NCBI GenBank assembly: GCA_026400375.1
Contig: JAPLPG010000235.1
Span: 1 to 64,000, forward strand
Length of the DNA stretch: 64,000 nucleotides
Source of the DNA: Novosphingobium sp.
Lineage (GTDB): Bacteria; Pseudomonadota; Alphaproteobacteria; Sphingomonadales; Sphingomonadaceae
Direction: 5' to 3'
How positions within the stretch are numbered: the first letter of the stretch is position 1; every line of letters begins with the position of its first letter. The position numbers and the translations under genes are program-made. The notes under the pieces were generated by a model. That model was given only the letters and a program-made list of their open reading frames with translations, was not told the DNA's origin and ran no database searches. Positions 34,868 through 43,094 of the stretch are shown one piece after another.

Positions 34868-35326
34868 ATGGCTGGGGTTTTGAGTGACGAGATTGACGTT
34901 CTTGCCAAGGCACGGCGCGCTCTTCCGGGCGACTATGTGCCAAGCGATGACGAACAGTACATGAACGAAGCGCAGCAGGATTATTTCCGCCGCCTGTTGC
35001 TGGAATGGAAGAAGTCGATCCTGTCGGCGGCGGCCGGAACGCTTTCCGCGCTGCAGGACGGTCCCATTCGCGAACCAGACCTCAACGATCGCGCATCGAG
35101 CGAGACCGACTGGGGCATCGAACTGCGCACGCGCGATCGCCAGCGCAAGCTGATCGCCAAGATCGATTCTGCGATGCGCCGCATCGATGAAGGCGAATAT
35201 GGTTACTGCGAAGTGACCGGCGAGCCGATCGGCCTTGGCCGGCTGATTGCGCGGCCCATCGCCACGATGACCGTCGAAGCGCAGGAAGCGCATGAACGCA
35301 GAGAGAAAATTTCGCGCGACATGTGA
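34868..35326 (+). CDS. dksA: DksA-like RNA polymerase-binding protein, zinc cysteines mostly lost
   Basis: A 152-residue protein with the coiled-coil tip and globular domain of DksA (YFRRLLLEWKKSIL; IDSAMRRIDEGEYGYCEVTGEPIG; RLIARPIATMTVEAQEAHERR). The E. coli C4 zinc site is reduced to one cysteine: CESC is replaced by CEVT and LCIDC by MTVEA. Zinc-free DksA paralogues with partly missing cysteines are known in Pseudomonas. Acts with ppGpp on transcription initiation. ATG 34868 with GGAGGG upstream. Confidence 0.88.
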   Translation: MAGVLSDEIDVLAKARRALPGDYVPSDDEQYMNEAQQDYFRRLLLEWKKSILSAAAGTLSALQDGPIREPDLNDRASSETDWGIELRTRDRQRKLIAKIDSAMRRIDEGEYGYCEVTGEPIGLGRLIARPIATMTVEAQEAHERREKISRDM

Positions 35327-35475
35327 TTTGTGCACCGCCGCAAAGCCGGGTCGCTTCCGGTCATGCGGCGGTTAACAAAGGCGCGAGGTAACCGGATATT
35401 AACCGTGCCCGTTTAGAAGGCGGGGAGAAATACATGCGATAGCTTTTCCTGCGGGTATCGTTGTACCCTGCGGGC

Positions 35476-35865
35476 ATGGCATTCACGGGATTGGCAGGAC
35501 CTCTGGTGACTGAGATCGACCATCGGCATATCGGGCGCGACAGCCTGTTCCTCATGGCGGAGGTACGCATGCCCGGTTCGGATGCCGAACACAGGGTGAA
35601 GGTGCGCAACCTGTCTGCCGGCGGCATAATGGCCGAAGGCGCGGTGAAGGTCCTGCGCGGCACCCAGATCGAAATCAGCCTGCGCAACATCGGCTGGGTC
35701 GAAGGCGTCGTTGCCTGGGTGCAGGACAACCGCTTTGGCATCGCATTCCACAAGGAAATTGATCCCAAGCTGGCGCGCGAACCGGTGGGCATGGGGGAAT
35801 CGACCCCGCGCTTCGTCAAGCCGCCGATCCTTTCGGCGCCGATCGGTCCGCTCCGAAAGATCTGA
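35476..35865 (+). CDS. PilZ domain protein, c-di-GMP binding motif intact
   Basis: A 129-residue, single-domain PilZ protein. Both motifs are present: R-x3-R in HRHIGRDS and N-x-S-x2-G in NLSAGGIM. It should bind cyclic di-GMP. ATG 35476 is used; TTG 35461 would add five residues. A GGDEF-EAL enzyme is encoded 20 kb away, but no direct link is seen. Confidence 0.85.
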   Translation: MAFTGLAGPLVTEIDHRHIGRDSLFLMAEVRMPGSDAEHRVKVRNLSAGGIMAEGAVKVLRGTQIEISLRNIGWVEGVVAWVQDNRFGIAFHKEIDPKLAREPVGMGESTPRFVKPPILSAPIGPLRKI

Positions 35866-35957
35866 TTTCGGCCGATATCCGACTTTTCCCGCCAAATTCA
35901 AACGCCATCCCGGGTGCGTTCTGGACGGCTGGCCCCCGCTCGCCTAGGCTGGCGCGA

Positions 35958-37439
35958 ATGGCTGGCTGGCGTGCCTCAATCCCCCTTCTGGCGTTGCTGC
36001 TGTCCTCCTGCGGGCAGGGCGGTGACGGCACGCTGGGCGTGGCCGTGATGGGCGATGCCACGGCATTGAAAGAGCGCGGCGTCCGCCTCTCCCCATCCGC
36101 ACAGCTTGCCCGCGCCGCCACGTACGAAGGCCTGGTCGGGTTTGATGAAGCCGGGCGGGTGGTTCCGGCTCTGGCCGACCGCTGGATCGTGACCGACAAC
36201 GGCCAGAGCTATATCTTCCGCCTGCGCGATGGCACCTGGCCCGATGGCAAGCGAATCGGTGCCGACGCCGCGGTCGCCCTGCTGCGCAAGGCCATCGGTG
36301 GGCTCAAGGGCACGGCACTTGGCCTCGATCTTGCGGCGATCGACGAAGTGCGCGTGATGGCTGACCGGGTGATCGAGATCGATCTGGTCGCGCCCGTGCC
36401 CGAACTGCTGATCCTGCTGGCCCAGCCGGAACTGGCGCTGTCATGGCAATCGGCCAAGGGCAGGCAGATCGGCACCGGGCCGATGGCGGTCACCCGAACG
36501 GATAAGGCATCCAGCATCTTCCGGCTGATTCCGCCGGCCCAGCGCGGCCTGCCCGAACAGGCCGACTTTGCCCGGCGGGCGCGGCCGCTGACGGTTACCT
36601 TCGCCACGCCTGCCAATGCGGTGGCGATGTTCGATGCAGGCGATATCGATGTGCTGCTGGGCGGACGCATCGATACCGTGCCGCTGGCCGGGCGCATCGG
36701 GCTGACGCGCGGCAACGTCCAACTCGATCCGGTCACCGGGCTGTTCGGGCTGCTCGTCACCCGCACCGAAGGCTTTCTGGGCGATTCGGCCAACCGTGAA
36801 GCGCTGGCCATGGCGATCGATCGCGATGCCTTGCTCGGCAGCTTCAACATCGGCGGCTGGCAGCCGACCACGCGCATCGTCTCGCCCGATGCCGAAGACG
36901 ATCTGGGCACCATTGGCGAACGCTGGCAGGGGATGAGCGCCGAGGATCGGCAGGCACAGGCCGCCTCGCGCGTTGCCGCGTGGAAAGGGGCGGGCCGCGA
37001 TCTGCCCACGTTCAACATCGCCATGCCCGATGGCGCGGGATCGTCGCTGGTGTTCGATGCGCTCCGGCGGGACTTTTCGCGGATCGGCATTGCCGTGCGC
37101 CGGGTCCCCGAAACGGACCGGGGCGATCTGCGGCTGGTCGATGTCGCCGCGCGCTATGGCCGCGCCACGTGGTTCCTCAACCAGCTGTCGTGCACCGTGC
37201 AGAAAGCGGTGTGCAGCCCGGCCGGGGATGAACGCGTGGCCGAGGCGCGGCGCGCGCTCGATCCCGCCGCGCGCGCGGCCTTGCTGGCCGAGGCCGAGGC
37301 CGAGATTACCGCCGCCAACGGGTTCATCCCCATCGCCCGCCCGCTGCGCTGGTCGATGGTGCGCAGCGGCACCACCGGCTTTGCGCAGAACCCATGGGGC
37401 TGGCATCCCTTGCCGCCGCTGGCGTGGCTCCCCAGATAG
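35958..37439 (+). CDS. Peptide/nickel-type ABC transporter substrate-binding lipoprotein
   Basis: A 493-residue family-5 solute-binding protein. Lipobox LSSC with C18 marks it as a lipoprotein on the periplasmic face. The binding core has YEGLVGFDEAGRVVPALADR, then FRLRDGTWPDGKRIGADAAV. No permease or ATPase gene is adjacent, so it is orphaned; the ligand is unknown. ATG 35958 follows CTAGGCTGGCGCGA. Confidence 0.85.
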   Translation: MAGWRASIPLLALLLSSCGQGGDGTLGVAVMGDATALKERGVRLSPSAQLARAATYEGLVGFDEAGRVVPALADRWIVTDNGQSYIFRLRDGTWPDGKRIGADAAVALLRKAIGGLKGTALGLDLAAIDEVRVMADRVIEIDLVAPVPELLILLAQPELALSWQSAKGRQIGTGPMAVTRTDKASSIFRLIPPAQRGLPEQADFARRARPLTVTFATPANAVAMFDAGDIDVLLGGRIDTVPLAGRIGLTRGNVQLDPVTGLFGLLVTRTEGFLGDSANREALAMAIDRDALLGSFNIGGWQPTTRIVSPDAEDDLGTIGERWQGMSAEDRQAQAASRVAAWKGAGRDLPTFNIAMPDGAGSSLVFDALRRDFSRIGIAVRRVPETDRGDLRLVDVAARYGRATWFLNQLSCTVQKAVCSPAGDERVAEARRALDPAARAALLAEAEAEITAANGFIPIARPLRWSMVRSGTTGFAQNPWGWHPLPPLAWLPR

Positions 37440-37444
37440 GCGGG

Positions 37445-37885
37445 ATGGACAAGCCCCACATCGCGCCGCCACACATCAACCGGGCGCAGCCCCTGCGCGC
37501 GGAAATTCCCGGTTTCGGCAAGGATGCGGCATCGGTGCTCCAGCGCATCGAGCTGATGGAGCGCCTGCTCGAACGCAGCTTCACCATCCCCGGCATCCGC
37601 CGCGATGTCGGGCTCGATGCGATTGCCGGGCTGGTGCCGGTACTGGGCGATGTGCTGACCGCCGCGATGGGCGCCTATATCGTGTGGGAGGCGCGCAATC
37701 TTGGCCTGCCGAAGTGGAAGCTGTGGCGCATGGGTGCGAATGTCGCTTTCGATACGGCGATCGGCGCGGTGCCGCTGGTGGGCGATGCCTTCGACCTGTT
37801 CTTCCGCTCGAACTCGCGCAACCTGAAGATCCTGCGCAAGCATCTCGACCGGCACCACCCGCAGGCGCGCGTGATCGAGGGGTGA
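37445..37885 (+). CDS. DUF4112 membrane protein
   Basis: A 146-residue protein. RDVGLDAIAGLVPVLGDVLT and NVAFDTAIGAVPLVGDAFDL are the paired hydrophobic hairpins of DUF4112, usually membrane-embedded. ATG 37445 follows the lipoprotein stop by five bases. Function unknown. Confidence 0.82.
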   Translation: MDKPHIAPPHINRAQPLRAEIPGFGKDAASVLQRIELMERLLERSFTIPGIRRDVGLDAIAGLVPVLGDVLTAAMGAYIVWEARNLGLPKWKLWRMGANVAFDTAIGAVPLVGDAFDLFFRSNSRNLKILRKHLDRHHPQARVIEG

Positions 37886-37925
37886 TTTTCAGAGCGGTCC
37901 CGGCGCTGCAGGTGCCCGATACTGC

Positions 37926-38132
37926 TCAGAAATCGATGGCAATCCCGTTCTTTTCCCAATCGCCAAAGCGCGTGGGGTCGATGCCATCGGGATCGTCACC
38001 GCGTTCGATCGGCTTGGGCGCGGGCGCGGGATCGGTGGTCCAGTGCGCGGGACGCGTGAAGCCTGCCGGACGTTCGGTGGCACGGGGGGTGGCGGGTGGC
38101 TGGGGCTGGGGCTGGGGCTGGGGCTGGTCCAT
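37926..38132 (-). CDS. DUF1674 protein, SDHAF4-like succinate dehydrogenase assembly factor
   Basis: A 68-residue protein ending in the diagnostic motif PTRFGDWEKNGIAIDF shared with mitochondrial SDHAF4, which aids SdhA flavinylation and assembly. The N-terminus is an unusual Pro-Gln repeat (MDQPQPQPQPQPP) from a hexanucleotide tandem repeat. ATG 38132 has a poor ribosome site; a start at 38219 is possible but adds residues with no family support. Confidence 0.72.
   Translation of the reverse strand: MDQPQPQPQPQPPATPRATERPAGFTRPAHWTTDPAPAPKPIERGDDPDGIDPTRFGDWEKNGIAIDF
38098..38127. repeat. Tandem GGGGCT hexanucleotide repeat
   Basis: Four perfect GGGGCT units (38102-38125) flanked by partial copies, encoding Pro-Gln repeats at the N-terminus of the DUF1674 protein. 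A slippage-prone microsatellite; whole-unit changes keep frame. Confidence 0.85.
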
Positions 38133-38205
38133 GGTCTTGCAAATGGGCCGTGGCGCGCACGGTTGCAATTGCATAATTGGGCACAAGCGCCGATAGGCCG
38201 CAGCC

Positions 38206-39468
38206 ATGGCCCGTTCCACCGCTCCTGACGATGAAATTCCCGGCGTTCCCGCCCGCCGCGCCGCGCTGCGCCTGCTCGATGCCGTGCTGCGCCGGGGTGA
38301 CCCGCTTGATCAGGCCGCGCCGCCGATCCTGCGCGGCATCGAACGCGGCGATGATCGCGCGCTGGCGCTGGCCATCGCGCACGAGGCGCTGCGTTGGATG
38401 GCCGATCTCGATGCGCTGATCGATGGCGCGACAAGGCAGGTCCTGCCCGATGATGCCAAGGCCCGCGCAGTGCTGCGCATCATGCTCGCACAGGCGCTGC
38501 GGCTGAACCTGCCCGGCCACGCGGTGGTCGCCACCGGCCTGCCGTTGCTCACCGGTGGTCCGCGCCGCCTGGCGCACGGCGTGTTCTCCGCGGTGACCAA
38601 GGGGGGCGCCGGCCTGCCCGAAACGCCCACGCTTCCCGCCGCTGCCGCCATGCGCTGGCAGGCGTCCTGGCCCGGCCGGGTCGAGGCGATTGCCGCCGGT
38701 CTTGCCGTGCCGCCGCCGCTTGACCTGACCTTGCGCGATGCGTCGCAAACCGCGCTCTGGGCCGAGCGGCTGGGCGGCCACTCGCTCGCCCCCGGCCACG
38801 TGCGTCTTGCCCGTGCCGGCGCGATCGAGGCGCTCGAAGGCTTCAGCGAAGGCGCCTGGTGGGTGCAGGACCTTGCCGCAAGCGTTCCGGCCCGCCTGCT
38901 CGGCGCTGGAAACGGCCGCCGCGCGCTCGATCTCTGCGCGGCGCCGGGGGGCAAGACGCTGCAACTCGCAGCAGCAGGCTGGAGCGTCACCGCGCTCGAC
39001 AAGTCCGCCCGCCGCAACGAACGGCTGGCCGAGAACCTTGAACGCAGCGGCCTGTCCGCCAATGTCGTGGCGGCCGATGTGTTGGCCTGGACGCCCGATG
39101 CCCCGTTCGATGCGATCCTGCTCGATGCCCCGTGCAGCGCCACCGGCACCTGCCGCCGCCATCCCGACGTGCTGCACCGCCACGCCGCCATGGCCGATCT
39201 CACGGCGCTCCAGTCCGCCATGCTCGAACGTGCCGCGGCGTGGCTCGCCCCGGGCGGCACGCTGGTCTACGCGGTCTGCTCGCTCGAACGCGAGGAGGGC
39301 GAGGCTCAGGCAGCGGCTTTCACCGGCCTGACGCCGCATCCCGTTGCCGATGCAGATCTGCCCGAAGGCCTTGCCGCGCGCGATGGCCACTTCCGTTCGG
39401 ACCCCGGCATGCTGGCCGAACACGGCGGCATCGACGGCTTCTTCGCCGCGCGCTGGACCAAGCCTTGA
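38206..39468 (+). CDS. rsmB: 16S rRNA (cytosine-C5) methyltransferase
   Basis: A 420-residue RsmB/NSUN-type enzyme that makes m5C967 in E. coli 16S rRNA. The N-terminal NusB-like domain spans about residues 1-150; the methyltransferase carries DLCAAPGGKTLQL (SAM site), LDAPCSATGTCRRHPD (motif IV cysteine) and YAVCSLEREEGE (motif VI catalytic cysteine). ATG 38206 is used. Divergent from the DUF1674 gene. Confidence 0.92.
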   Translation: MARSTAPDDEIPGVPARRAALRLLDAVLRRGDPLDQAAPPILRGIERGDDRALALAIAHEALRWMADLDALIDGATRQVLPDDAKARAVLRIMLAQALRLNLPGHAVVATGLPLLTGGPRRLAHGVFSAVTKGGAGLPETPTLPAAAAMRWQASWPGRVEAIAAGLAVPPPLDLTLRDASQTALWAERLGGHSLAPGHVRLARAGAIEALEGFSEGAWWVQDLAASVPARLLGAGNGRRALDLCAAPGGKTLQLAAAGWSVTALDKSARRNERLAENLERSGLSANVVAADVLAWTPDAPFDAILLDAPCSATGTCRRHPDVLHRHAAMADLTALQSAMLERAAAWLAPGGTLVYAVCSLEREEGEAQAAAFTGLTPHPVADADLPEGLAARDGHFRSDPGMLAEHGGIDGFFAARWTKP

Positions 39469-39480
39469 GACTATCCAGCC

Positions 39481-40065
39481 CTAGCGCAGCCGTTTCAGGA
39501 TGATGTAGACCGCGCCGGCGCCGCCGTGGCGGGGCTGGGCCGGGCGCACCGCCGCGATCCGGCTGGCATGCGCGCTGTGCGCCAGCCAATCGAGCAACCG
39601 CGCCCGGATCACGCCGCGCTGGTTGCCCCGGGCATCTGTCGCATCGTGCGGGCGCGGCTTTCCCGCAATCAGCAGCATCACCCGCGAACCCATCGCCAGC
39701 GCCTGGGCGATCCCGCCATTGAGCCGGGCATGCGCCGCATCGAGCCCCATGCCATGCAGATCGATCGTCACGTCCGGGGCAATCGCCCCGCGCGCCACCA
39801 GCTTGCGCTCCCAGCTCGAATCAAGCCCATGCGCTTCCAGCGGTCGCTTGGCTGCCGTGGGCGAAGGGGCTGCAACCGGCATCGGCGGGGGGACGCGACC
39901 CTTGGCCCGCTTCGCTGCGGGCACCGGCATCGGCTGGGGCGCAGCAAGAGCGGCGGCATCTGCCGGTTTCGCTTTCGGCCGCACCGGATGGATCGGGGTG
40001 ATCGTTGCGGCAACCTTCTGCCACAGCTCCGCCTCGTCAGGGGACAAGCCACGTGGCGCGCGCAT
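39481..40065 (-). CDS. Smr domain protein
   Basis: A 194-residue protein with a C-terminal Smr domain: VTIDLHGMGLDAAHARL and AQPRHGGAGAVYIILKRLR. Smr is a nuclease domain (nicking of DNA or cleavage of collided-ribosome mRNA). The N-terminal half is low-complexity Pro/Ala. ATG 40065 overlaps the mltA stop by one base. Converges with rsmB. Confidence 0.88.
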   Translation of the reverse strand: MRAPRGLSPDEAELWQKVAATITPIHPVRPKAKPADAAALAAPQPMPVPAAKRAKGRVPPPMPVAAPSPTAAKRPLEAHGLDSSWERKLVARGAIAPDVTIDLHGMGLDAAHARLNGGIAQALAMGSRVMLLIAGKPRPHDATDARGNQRGVIRARLLDWLAHSAHASRIAAVRPAQPRHGGAGAVYIILKRLR

Positions 40066-41288
40066 CAGCGGCGTTCCGGCCCGGTCAGCCGTGCCAGCAC
40101 GCCCTTGGGCAGGAGGATCAGTGCCCGCCCACGCGCGCTCATGCCCCCGGCAATGCGCCGCGCATCGGCCCCTGCGCCCCAGAACGTATCGAACCGGTTG
40201 CTGCCCTTGATCGCCCCGCCGGTGTCCTGCGCCACCCACAGCCCGCTGGCCTCGGCCCGGTCCAATTGCAGCCACACCGGCGCGCCCAGCGGCACGAAGG
40301 CGGGGTCTACCGCCACCGTCGATTGCCCGGTTACCGGCACGTTCAGCGCGCCCACCGGCCCCGGCCCGGTCAGTTCGCGGAAGAACACGTAGCTGCGGTT
40401 CTGCTGCATCAGGCGGCGCCCGGCATCGGGAAAATCGCGCAAGTAGCGCTGGATGCCCTGCAGCGATCCATCATACTGCCCCGGCCCCGATCCGATCAGT
40501 CCGCGATCCCGCATCAGCGAACCGATCCCCGAATAGGTATAGCCATTCTGCCCGGCATAGCCGATGCGGATCACGCTGCCATCGGGCGCGCGCAACCGGC
40601 CCGAGCCCTGGATCTGCAGGAAGAACACCTCCACCGGATCGGCGGCCCAGCCAATTTCCAGCCCCTTGCCGGCCAGCGCCCCGGCCTCGATCTGGGCGCG
40701 GTCCCAATAGGCGGTGAACACGCCCGCTTCGTCATAGCGGCCCAATGGCATGCGGCCATCGGGCAGGGGTTGCGCATCGCCGGGCCGCGCGCGCACCAGA
40801 TCGGGCGGCAAGGCATAGACCGGCACGTCAAAGCCCGGCTGGCGCGCGCGGACCCCGGCAATCTCCGGCTCGAAGTAACCGGTAACGAAGGCATCGCCGC
40901 CCGCCACCTCGGCGCTCTCGAAATAGGTGGCGAAGAAGCGCGCAGCGTCGGCCGCCGGCCAGGCGGCGGCAGCGCTGCAGGCGGCGGTCCAGTCAGACGG
41001 CTGGGTCAGGCCGGAATTGTCGGTGCGCCGGGTCAGCCGTGGGCACGAGATGATGAAGCTGCGCAGCGCCACGGCGGCATTTGCGCCCTTGAAGCCCAGC
41101 CCGGCCACCACCGGGCCGCGCGATACGCCGGCGAGCGCTGCGCTCGGCGCGGACGTGGCAGGGCGTGGGGGCGGAACGGGCCGTGGCCCTTGCGTTTCCG
41201 GCACCAACCGCACGCACCCGCCAAGCAGAAAGAGCGCCACGATGATCGCGGCGCTCCTGTGATTGAAAAGTCTATGTAAAACGGTCAC
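40065..41288 (-). CDS. mltA: Membrane-bound lytic murein transglycosylase A
   Basis: A 407-residue lipoprotein (lipobox LGGCV) with MltA and 3D domains: VTGYFEPEIAGVR, YAGQNGYTYSGIGS, and the C-terminal VAQDTGGAIKGSNRFDTFWG. It cleaves peptidoglycan glycan strands at the outer membrane. The start GTG 41288 is a best guess, since no ATG lies before the signal peptide; the exact start is uncertain. Confidence 0.9.
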   Translation of the reverse strand: MTVLHRLFNHRSAAIIVALFLLGGCVRLVPETQGPRPVPPPRPATSAPSAALAGVSRGPVVAGLGFKGANAAVALRSFIISCPRLTRRTDNSGLTQPSDWTAACSAAAAWPAADAARFFATYFESAEVAGGDAFVTGYFEPEIAGVRARQPGFDVPVYALPPDLVRARPGDAQPLPDGRMPLGRYDEAGVFTAYWDRAQIEAGALAGKGLEIGWAADPVEVFFLQIQGSGRLRAPDGSVIRIGYAGQNGYTYSGIGSLMRDRGLIGSGPGQYDGSLQGIQRYLRDFPDAGRRLMQQNRSYVFFRELTGPGPVGALNVPVTGQSTVAVDPAFVPLGAPVWLQLDRAEASGLWVAQDTGGAIKGSNRFDTFWGAGADARRIAGGMSARGRALILLPKGVLARLTGPERR

Positions 41289-41334
41289 GGAGACTGGACC
41301 CGGCGGGATCAGGTCCGCGGACCTTGGCAAAGCA

Positions 41335-42018
41335 TCATGCTTCGTCGGTCTCGTCGAGCAGCCAATCGGGATCGCGCGCGGTGATATCGCGGCGGAATGT
41401 CCACAGGTCACGCGTCTCGACCGCGTCGTCAAGCGATCCGGCAACCACGTGCCCTTCGGCATCCCGCGTTACCGATGCGACGTCTGCCAGGAAGCGCACG
41501 GTGATGCGCGCGGTCTTCGCTTCGATTGAAGCGGCAACGATGCGCGCTTCCTCGATGCGGATCACCCGGGCCACGATCGTCTCGCCCGCGGCGATGCGGG
41601 CATCGATGGCCGCTTCGAAACCGGCGAACACATCGTCGTCACACAGCTGGCGCAGTTCGTCCTTGTCGCCGCGCCAGAACGCTTCGAGCACCATGGCATA
41701 GGCAGCCTTCGATCCGGCGAGGAACTGGGCCAGGTCAAACCGGCGGTCGGCGGCGATGATCGCGCGCACGCCGGCTTCGGCGCTGTTGTCGAACGTGTTG
41801 GGTTCAGGCTGGGCCATTTCACGCGGGCGGGGCGCCAGCTGGCCGCCTTCGGACCCGCGCGAAACCGGTGGCTGGCGATTCTGCGACGAAGGATCGGGCT
41901 GTTCGATCCGGCGGCGCATCGGCTCCTCGTCATGCTCGGGCCGGCGGCCGAGGACGGAGTAGAGGCGCAAGCCCAAAAAGGCCGCAATCATCGCCAGGAT
42001 CACAATCTGAACAATCAC
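41335..42018 (-). CDS. Tim44/TimA family membrane adaptor protein
   Basis: A 227-residue protein with one N-terminal membrane segment (VIVQIVILAMIAAFLGLRLYSVL) and a C-terminal Tim44-like domain (RFDLAQFLAGSKAAYAMVLE, then ITVRFLADVASVT). GTG 42018 follows GGGA by nine bases. Tim44-like proteins in alphaproteobacteria are proposed to act in protein export or as membrane adaptors. It is adjacent to secB on the other strand, which fits an export context. Confidence 0.82.
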   Translation of the reverse strand: MIVQIVILAMIAAFLGLRLYSVLGRRPEHDEEPMRRRIEQPDPSSQNRQPPVSRGSEGGQLAPRPREMAQPEPNTFDNSAEAGVRAIIAADRRFDLAQFLAGSKAAYAMVLEAFWRGDKDELRQLCDDDVFAGFEAAIDARIAAGETIVARVIRIEEARIVAASIEAKTARITVRFLADVASVTRDAEGHVVAGSLDDAVETRDLWTFRRDITARDPDWLLDETDEA

Positions 42019-42323
42019 GCGCAAGTTCCCGATACTGCCCGCGCACCCGCTGGGGGCGAGCGGCGTCATGCCAACCTGCCTCAAATAGTTACGGATTACA
42101 AATGAACAACGGGTGCATGGCCCTTTGGGCGGATCACGTGGGCGAAAATCCGGTTCGACTGTTGAATTTAGGCTGGCAACAAGGGTGGCGGCACTGCGGC
42201 ACTGCGGCACTGCCAGGCCGCGATCGCGCGGCCCGGCCGATTGCGCAAAGGCGGATTGCGAGGGAAACGCCACGGTGCTAGGCGCGCTGCCTTGAGGAAA
42301 ACCCGTTCAGAAAGACGTCTCAC
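42019..42323. other. Divergent intergenic region, 305 bases, with an 8-bp tandem repeat
   Basis: No gene recognised. It holds a threefold tandem repeat of CGGCACTG (42189-42212) and promoter space for both the Tim44-like gene and secB. The stretch at 42075-42110 is AT-rich. No clear promoter pair. Confidence 0.35.
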
Positions 42324-42842
42324 ATGGCCGACGAAGGCAACATCATCTCGAATCTCAACCTTGATGGCCCCGTTCCGAACGGGGAAGATACCTCGCCAGC
42401 GATCGGCCTGATCTCGCAGTACGTCAAGGACCTCTCGGTCGAGAACCCGAATGCGCCTGAATCGTATCAGTGGACAGATGTTCCTGAAATGGCGGTGGAT
42501 TTCAACATCTCGGCACGCGTGATCCAGCCCGAGATCCACGAGATCGAACTGAAGATCAACATCACCTCGAAGGGTCCGCAGGGCACCGCGTTCATCGTCG
42601 AACTGGCCTATTGCGGATTGATCGGCATGCGCAACGTGCCCGAAGAACAGGCCCATCCGTTCCTGTTCGCCGAAGGCCCGCGCATCCTGTTCCCCTTCGC
42701 CCGCCGCGTCATTGCCGATGCCGTGCGCGATCTGGGCTACCCGCCGCTGCTGCTGGAACCCATCGATTTCAACGGCTTGTACATGCAGCAACTGGCGCAA
42801 GCACAAGCCACCGCCGAAGCCACCCCGGCAGGCCAGGCCTGA
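42324..42842 (+). CDS. secB: Protein-export chaperone SecB
   Basis: A 172-residue chaperone that keeps preproteins unfolded and hands them to SecA. SecB signature: ISQYVKDLSVENPNAP near residues 30-46 and HPFLFAEGPRILFPFARRVI. An alphaproteobacterial tail rich in Gln/Ala follows. ATG 42324 is preceded by a plain leader. Confidence 0.95.
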   Translation: MADEGNIISNLNLDGPVPNGEDTSPAIGLISQYVKDLSVENPNAPESYQWTDVPEMAVDFNISARVIQPEIHEIELKINITSKGPQGTAFIVELAYCGLIGMRNVPEEQAHPFLFAEGPRILFPFARRVIADAVRDLGYPPLLLEPIDFNGLYMQQLAQAQATAEATPAGQA

Positions 42843-42855
42843 TCCCGTCCCGAAC

Positions 42856-43040
42856 CCGCTCATGCTGAGCCAGAACCCGCTCATGCTGAGCTTGTCGAAG
42901 CACTCGCCGCACCAGCGCTCCGGACGTTGCGCTGGGCCAGCGCCCTTCGACAGGCTCAGGGCGAGCGGGGTTGGGGGGATTGCCCAACGTCGGTGTGGCG
43001 CCAGCCGACGCCCGCTCATCCTGAGCTTGTCGAAGGATCA
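42856..43040. repeat. Cluster of GTCGAAGG-type palindromic repeats between secB and murJ
   Basis: Five copies or partial copies of the unit CGCTCATGCTGAGCTTGTCGAAG and its inverse: 42856-42870 (partial), 42873-42902, an inverted copy at about 42950-42975, and two tandem copies at 43012-43060. The strands alternate, so large hairpins are possible in RNA. Confidence 0.75.
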
Positions 43041-43094
43041 TGCCGAGCCTGTCGAAGGATGCGCCCCACAGCGCCAGGCTTGCAGGCAAGCGCC

